A DNA stretch of 10,268 nucleotides, taken from contig JAAZIO010000101.1 of assembly GCA_012800805.1 (NCBI GenBank), positions 1-10,268 of the forward strand, in the 5' to 3' direction. Positions 5,801 to 10,268 of this stretch are shown piece by piece (position 1 is the stretch's first letter; every line of letters begins with the position of its first letter). Below the pieces are notes generated by a model. That model was not told the DNA's origin. It searched no databases and was given only the letters and a program-made list of their open reading frames with translations. This stretch comes from Clostridiales bacterium (lineage in GTDB: Bacteria > Bacillota > Clostridia > Christensenellales > CAG-917). The position numbers and the translations under genes are program-made.

Positions 5801-6382
5801 ATGTACGCATTTGTTTCGGGAAAGGCTGAGAGCGTTTTTGATAACGCGGTAATAATTGAAAACGGCGGGATAGGATATCTTATAAATGTTTCGCTGCAGA
5901 CCGCTACCGTCATTCAAAAAGGCTCGCAGGTTAAGCTATATACATACCTTCATGTAAAAGAGGATGTTTTCGCTCTTTACGGCTTTATGACGCTTGAAGA
6001 AAAAAGCCTTTTTGAAAAGCTTATTTCCGTATCGGGCATAGGCCCCAAAATGGCAATGCAAGCGCTTGGTGGATACAACGCAGCTAGTCTTGCCTCAATG
6101 ATAGCCTCTGGCGACATAGCTTCCCTTTGCAAAATAAAGGGGCTTGGCAGAAAGACCGCTGAAAGGATAGTGCTTGAACTTCAAGAAACCATAAATGCGG
6201 AAATCGCTCAGGCTCCCTCGGCTGAGGAGACGGAGATCACCCTTGACGGTGAGGAAGCGGTTTTTGCGCTCATTTCCTTGGGCCTTAAAAAGAGTGAGGC
6301 TCAAAGAGCGGTAAAAGAAGCCATGAAAGCCGTGTCGGGCACCGAAAACATTGTTGCTTATGTTTTACGCAATCTTAAATAG
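5801..6382 (+). CDS. ruvA: Holliday junction branch-migration subunit RuvA
   Basis: RuvA tetramers bind the four-way junction and hold two RuvB rings for branch migration. The 193-residue protein has the three-domain layout: an N-terminal OB fold (1-62, beginning MYAFVSGKAE), two helix-hairpin-helix motifs (LISVSGIGPKMAMQAL, 74-89; LCKIKGLGRKTAERIVLEL, 109-127), an acidic flexible linker (about 132-148), and the C-terminal RuvB-contact domain (EEAVFALISLGLKKSEAQRA, 151-170). Length and motifs are normal. AAGGA (5788-5792) is eight bases before the ATG. Eight bases separate its stop from ruvB, so the two are co-translated from one message. Confidence 0.96.
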   Translation: MYAFVSGKAESVFDNAVIIENGGIGYLINVSLQTATVIQKGSQVKLYTYLHVKEDVFALYGFMTLEEKSLFEKLISVSGIGPKMAMQALGGYNAASLASMIASGDIASLCKIKGLGRKTAERIVLELQETINAEIAQAPSAEETEITLDGEEAVFALISLGLKKSEAQRAVKEAMKAVSGTENIVAYVLRNLK

Positions 6383-6390
6383 AGGTTTAA

Positions 6391-7431
6391 ATGAACGGCG
6401 AGGAAAGAATCATATCGGGATATAAAATAGCCGAGGACGAGGCGGAAAACAACCTCCGTCCGAAACTGCTTGAGGATTTCGTTGGACAAGAAAAAATCAA
6501 GCAAAACCTTGGCGTATACATGAAGGCTGCTAAAGTGAGGGGAGACAGCCTTGACCATGTTCTTCTTTGCGGGCCTCCCGGCCTTGGAAAGACGACGCTT
6601 GCCCACATCATAGCAAACGAAATGCACTCTCAGCTTAAAGTGACCTCGGGCCCCGCGCTTGAGAGGGCGGCGGATCTCGCTTCCATTGTTTCAAACCTGG
6701 AAGAGGGAGATGTCTTGTTTATCGACGAAATCCACAGAATGAGCAGAAGCATAGAGGAAATCCTTTACCCCGCCATGGAAGACTTCGCTCTTGACTTTAT
6801 GGTGGGTAAAGGCCCTACCGCAAGAAGCATGAGGCTTGCCCTTAAAAAGTTTACACTGGTCGGCGCTACAACAAGGGCGGGAATGTTGTCGAGCCCGCTC
6901 AGAGACCGCTTTGGCGTGGTTTTAAGGCTTGAGCTTTATTCGCCCGATGAATTGACAAAAATAATAATAAGGGCCGCAAGAACGCTTGGCATAGAAATCG
7001 AAAAGGACGCCGCGATAGAACTTGCGAGAAGAAGCAGGGGAACGCCAAGAATAGCAATCCGTCTTCTTAGAAGAGTAAGGGATTTTGCTACGGTAGAGGG
7101 AGCTGAAACGATAAAACTTGAGCTTGCAAAAGATGCCCTTAAGAGAATGGATATAGACAATCTTGGGCTTGACAATGTGGATAAAACAATTCTTGAAACG
7201 ATAATAGACAAGTTCGGCGGCGGACCGGTCGGGCTTGACACTCTTGCCGCAGCGACAAACGAGGAGCCATCGACTATCGAGGATGTGGCGGAGCCTTATC
7301 TGCTGCAGCTAGGCTTTATCGCAAGAACCCCAAGGGGCAGGGTATGCACCGCAAAAGCATACGAACACTTAAACCGCAAGGTTCCGACTGCGATATATCA
7401 AAGCGACATATTCAGCGAAGGACAGGAATAA
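6391..7431 (+). CDS. ruvB: Holliday junction branch-migration ATPase RuvB
   Basis: RuvB is the hexameric AAA+ motor that pumps DNA through the RuvA-bound junction. The 346-residue protein shows the N-terminal [19 protein letters not shown] (22-40), Walker [10 protein letters not shown] (61-69), Walker [10 protein letters not shown] (109-117), sensor 1 LVGATTRAG (156-164), the arginine-finger region SPLRDRFG (168-175), sensor 2 RGTPRIA (216-222) and the C-terminal winged helix with ARTPRGRV (311-318). All expected residues are present. AGAGG (6381-6385), overlapping the ruvA stop, gives a five-base spacing to the ATG. The stop codon directly abuts the queA ATG. Confidence 0.97.
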   Translation: MNGEERIISGYKIAEDEAENNLRPKLLEDFVGQEKIKQNLGVYMKAAKVRGDSLDHVLLCGPPGLGKTTLAHIIANEMHSQLKVTSGPALERAADLASIVSNLEEGDVLFIDEIHRMSRSIEEILYPAMEDFALDFMVGKGPTARSMRLALKKFTLVGATTRAGMLSSPLRDRFGVVLRLELYSPDELTKIIIRAARTLGIEIEKDAAIELARRSRGTPRIAIRLLRRVRDFATVEGAETIKLELAKDALKRMDIDNLGLDNVDKTILETIIDKFGGGPVGLDTLAAATNEEPSTIEDVAEPYLLQLGFIARTPRGRVCTAKAYEHLNRKVPTAIYQSDIFSEGQE

Positions 7432-8460
7432 ATGCAAACCAAAGATTTTTACTATGAGCTGCCCGAAAGGCTTATCGCTCAGACGCCGTTAGAGCCCAGG
7501 GACTCTTCCAGGCTTCTTGCCTACGATATGACAAACGACAAGACGGAACATACCGTTTTTTCGCAAATAGGAAAGTTCTTAAAAAAAGGCGATTTGCTTG
7601 TCGTTAACAATACAAGAGTCATTCCCGCAAGGCTGTTTGCCAAAAAAGAAGGAAGCGAAACCGATTTTGAAATCCTCCTTATAAAGCGCATATCCATAGA
7701 CAGATACGAAGCGATTATGCGCCCCGCGAGAAAAGCCAGGGTGGGCGATGTTTTTACAGTTTCCGACGAGCTGAAAGCTGTTATCGAAGGCATAGGAGAG
7801 GAAGGGATAAGAATTATAAAATTCCTGTATAAAGGCGTTTTGGAAGACATTCTTTCAAGAGTCGGCAATATGCCCCTGCCCCCTTACATCAAACAAAAGC
7901 TTGAGGACAAGGAAAGGTATCAGACGGTATATTCAAAAGTTGAAGGCTCCTCCGCCGCTCCTACCGCAGGGCTTCACTTTACTGTTGACCTTATCGAAAA
8001 ATTAAAAGGCATGGGCGTTGAGTTTGCTGAAGTGCAGCTTGATATCGGGCTTGGGACATTCAGGCCGGTTAAATGCGAAAATATCGAGGAGCATAAGATG
8101 CACAGCGAGCGCTACAATATAGATAACGCCACCGCTGAAAAAATAAACACGGCAAGAAGAGAGGGAAGAAGAGTGATTGCCGTCGGCACCACATCCGTAA
8201 GGGTGCTTGAGAGCGTTGCCGACGAAAACGGCTATTTAAAGGAAGCTAAAGGCGACACGGATATTTTTATCTATCCCGGATACAAGTTCAAATCCATAGA
8301 CGGCCTTATTACAAATTTTCATCTTCCAGAATCCACACTAATTATGCTTGTTGCCGCCTTTTTGGGGAGGGAAAAAACACTGGAGCTTTACAACGAGGCG
8401 ATAAGGCTTAACTACCGTTTCTTCTCCTTTGGCGACAGCATGTTTATATTTAAGAGCTAA
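7432..8460 (+). CDS. queA: S-adenosylmethionine:tRNA ribosyltransferase-isomerase QueA
   Basis: QueA moves the ribosyl group of S-adenosylmethionine onto preQ1 in the tRNA anticodon, forming epoxyqueuosine, the step after Tgt. The 342-residue length is normal. Family motifs are the N-terminus FYYELPERLIAQTPLEPRDS (6-25), VVNNTRVIPARL (57-68), EGSSAAPTAGLHFT (171-184), IGLGTFRPVK (205-214), VGTTSVRVLE (251-260) and LITNFHLPESTLIMLVAAF (292-310). The ATG follows the ruvB stop with no gap, and AAGGA (7418-7422) inside the end of ruvB serves as ribosome binding site. Its place between ruvB and tgt is a conserved arrangement. No preQ1 riboswitch is visible upstream. Confidence 0.97.
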   Translation: MQTKDFYYELPERLIAQTPLEPRDSSRLLAYDMTNDKTEHTVFSQIGKFLKKGDLLVVNNTRVIPARLFAKKEGSETDFEILLIKRISIDRYEAIMRPARKARVGDVFTVSDELKAVIEGIGEEGIRIIKFLYKGVLEDILSRVGNMPLPPYIKQKLEDKERYQTVYSKVEGSSAAPTAGLHFTVDLIEKLKGMGVEFAEVQLDIGLGTFRPVKCENIEEHKMHSERYNIDNATAEKINTARREGRRVIAVGTTSVRVLESVADENGYLKEAKGDTDIFIYPGYKFKSIDGLITNFHLPESTLIMLVAAFLGREKTLELYNEAIRLNYRFFSFGDSMFIFKS

Positions 8461-8486
8461 AGAAAATACCAAAATAACGCAACTGA

Positions 8487-9644
<1,158 letters not shown>

Positions 9645-9706
9645 AACGCTTGCAAAAGCGGTTTATATATAGTAAGATTTGGATATAGTTAATTTAAGGA
9701 GTTACT

Positions 9707-10024
9707 ATGGGAACTAACTACTGGGTTTTGATAATACTGGGCGTATTTTTGGTTGTAATGATTGTTATGACAATCATTCCCCAAAAGAAGCGTCAAAAAC
9801 AACATGAAGCAATGATGAATTCAATCGGCGTCGGAACAAAAATCATGACAATCGGACGCCTTGTTGGTAAAGTCGTTTCCATCAACCCCGACAACACATA
9901 CACCATAAACGTCGGCAGCGATGAAAACCCCACCCTTATCGTTATCGAAAAAAACGGAATCGGCGTTGTCCTTGACGCACAAAACGTCACTCCTCCTTCT
10001 TCCGACGCCGCGGAAAACAACTAA
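9707..10024 (+). CDS. yajC: Preprotein translocase accessory subunit YajC
   Basis: YajC is a small inner-membrane protein that associates with SecDF and YidC at the Sec translocon; its exact job is unsettled. The 105-residue protein has a single N-terminal membrane helix (about 5-25, WVLIILGVFLVVMIVMTII), a basic juxtamembrane stretch PQKKRQKQ (26-33) that should stay in the cytosol, and the soluble domain VGTKIMTIGRLVGKVVSIN, which matches the family's GxxVxTxGGxxGxV-like region. The tail is polar and ends SSDAAENN. AAGGAG (9696-9701) is five bases from the ATG. It has its own promoter and a terminator, so it can be made apart from the ruvAB-queA-tgt unit. The tgt-yajC order is widely conserved; secD is not in view. 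Confidence 0.93.
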   Translation: MGTNYWVLIILGVFLVVMIVMTIIPQKKRQKQHEAMMNSIGVGTKIMTIGRLVGKVVSINPDNTYTINVGSDENPTLIVIEKNGIGVVLDAQNVTPPSSDAAENN

Positions 10025-10055
10025 CGGCATAAGGGTAGAATTTTAACGAAAAATA

Positions 10056-10086
10056 TAAAGCGGCGTTAAGCCGCTTTAATTTTTTC
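10056..10086 (+). terminator. Terminator after yajC, possibly bidirectional
   Basis: A nine-base stem, TAAAGCGGC (10056-10064) with GCCGCTTTA (10070-10078), closes a GTTAA loop and is followed by a T-run (10080-10085). On the minus strand the same hairpin is followed by a shorter T-rich stretch, so it may also end the convergent gene that stops at 10129. Confidence 0.85.
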
Positions 10087-10128
10087 AGCTGTTGGAGGGG
10101 TATTATGCGCTAACTCTCTCTATATATT

Positions 10129-10268
10129 TTATGCTTTAGATTTTCTTATGTTCACCGCGATAACCCCGCCGATTCCCCCGGAAACCGTAAGGCAAATAAG
10201 GTCGATGAATGAAAATTTGACCTCTTTAAAACCGTCAAGCCCCCAAAAGAGCAGGAAAGATAACAGCA
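10129..10268 (-). CDS. C-terminus of a small membrane protein (TIGR04086/YrzE-like), partial
   Basis: On the minus strand a frame open from the right edge reads 45 residues and then stops at 10131-10129 (TAA). It shows a hydrophobic stretch LLSFLLFWGL, a short polar loop (DGFKEVKF), a second helix SFIDLICLTVSGGIGGVIAV with a Gly-rich core, and a basic end NIRKSKA. This is the pattern of the last two membrane helices of a small multi-pass protein, with a positive-inside C-terminus. The CLTVSGGIGG pattern and the position beside yajC resemble the TIGR04086 (YrzE-like) family of Firmicutes, which in Clostridia often follows yajC; that name is a guess. The start lies outside the window. Here the gene faces yajC instead of following it in the same direction. 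Coding is likely from codon use and the membrane pattern. Confidence 0.6.
   Translation of the reverse strand, partial: LLSFLLFWGLDGFKEVKFSFIDLICLTVSGGIGGVIAVNIRKSKA

Overview
The window looks like a chromosomal segment of a moderately AT-rich member of the Firmicutes, probably an uncultured or little-studied lineage of the Clostridia. The reasons are purine-rich GGAGG-type ribosome binding sites, good sigma-A promoters of the TTGNNN-17-TATAAT kind, A/T-rich spacers, intrinsic terminators with T-tracts, and the order ruvC / ruvA-ruvB-queA-tgt-yajC, which is familiar from Clostridia. This lineage call is inference from style and gene order. UGA is used as a stop (yfbR), so the code is the standard bacterial one. 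There are ten complete plus-strand genes whose start and stop both lie in the window, and one partial gene on the minus strand at the right edge. No rRNA, tRNA, CRISPR array, insertion sequence or phage gene is visible.

Layout. (1) 7-378: a short-form ribosome hibernation factor, closed by a strong terminator. (2) 496-1296: a TIM-barrel sugar-phosphate isomerase/epimerase-like protein with its own extended -10 promoter, placed so that the message probably begins at the AUG (leaderless). (3) 1297-1852: a 556-nt very AT-rich spacer holding a same-strand array of AGCGGTAAG repeats and scattered TTTTTGC motifs, ending in the promoter of the next gene. (4) 1853-3256: glucose-6-phosphate isomerase, followed by a clear terminator. 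(5) 3332-5511: a compact unit with its own promoter: a YfbR-like HD 5'-nucleotidase, a MalK/MsmX-like ABC ATPase that has lost several catalytic signatures, and ruvC. (6) 5512-5800: a spacer between ruvC and ruvA with an 81-nt stretch free of T and an imperfect direct repeat. (7) 5801-9626: ruvA-ruvB-queA-tgt, tightly packed. (8) 9616-10086: yajC with its own promoter overlapping the end of tgt, closed by a terminator that may work in both directions. (9) 10129 to the right edge: the C-terminus of a small membrane protein on the minus strand, convergent with yajC.

How the genes fit together. RuvA, RuvB and RuvC form the Holliday-junction branch-migration and resolution machine. QueA and Tgt carry out two steps of queuosine modification of tRNA. 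YajC is an accessory subunit of the Sec/YidC translocon. Their linkage is conserved but is not a single pathway. The hibernation factor, sugar isomerase and glucose-6-phosphate isomerase are single-gene units of stress and carbon metabolism.

Most of the region is ordinary housekeeping. I see no convincing undescribed multi-gene system. The items most worth a second look are the AGCGGTAAG repeat array, the degenerate sugar-type ABC ATPase without nearby permeases, the probable leaderless isomerase gene, and the T-free repeat tract that splits ruvC from ruvAB.
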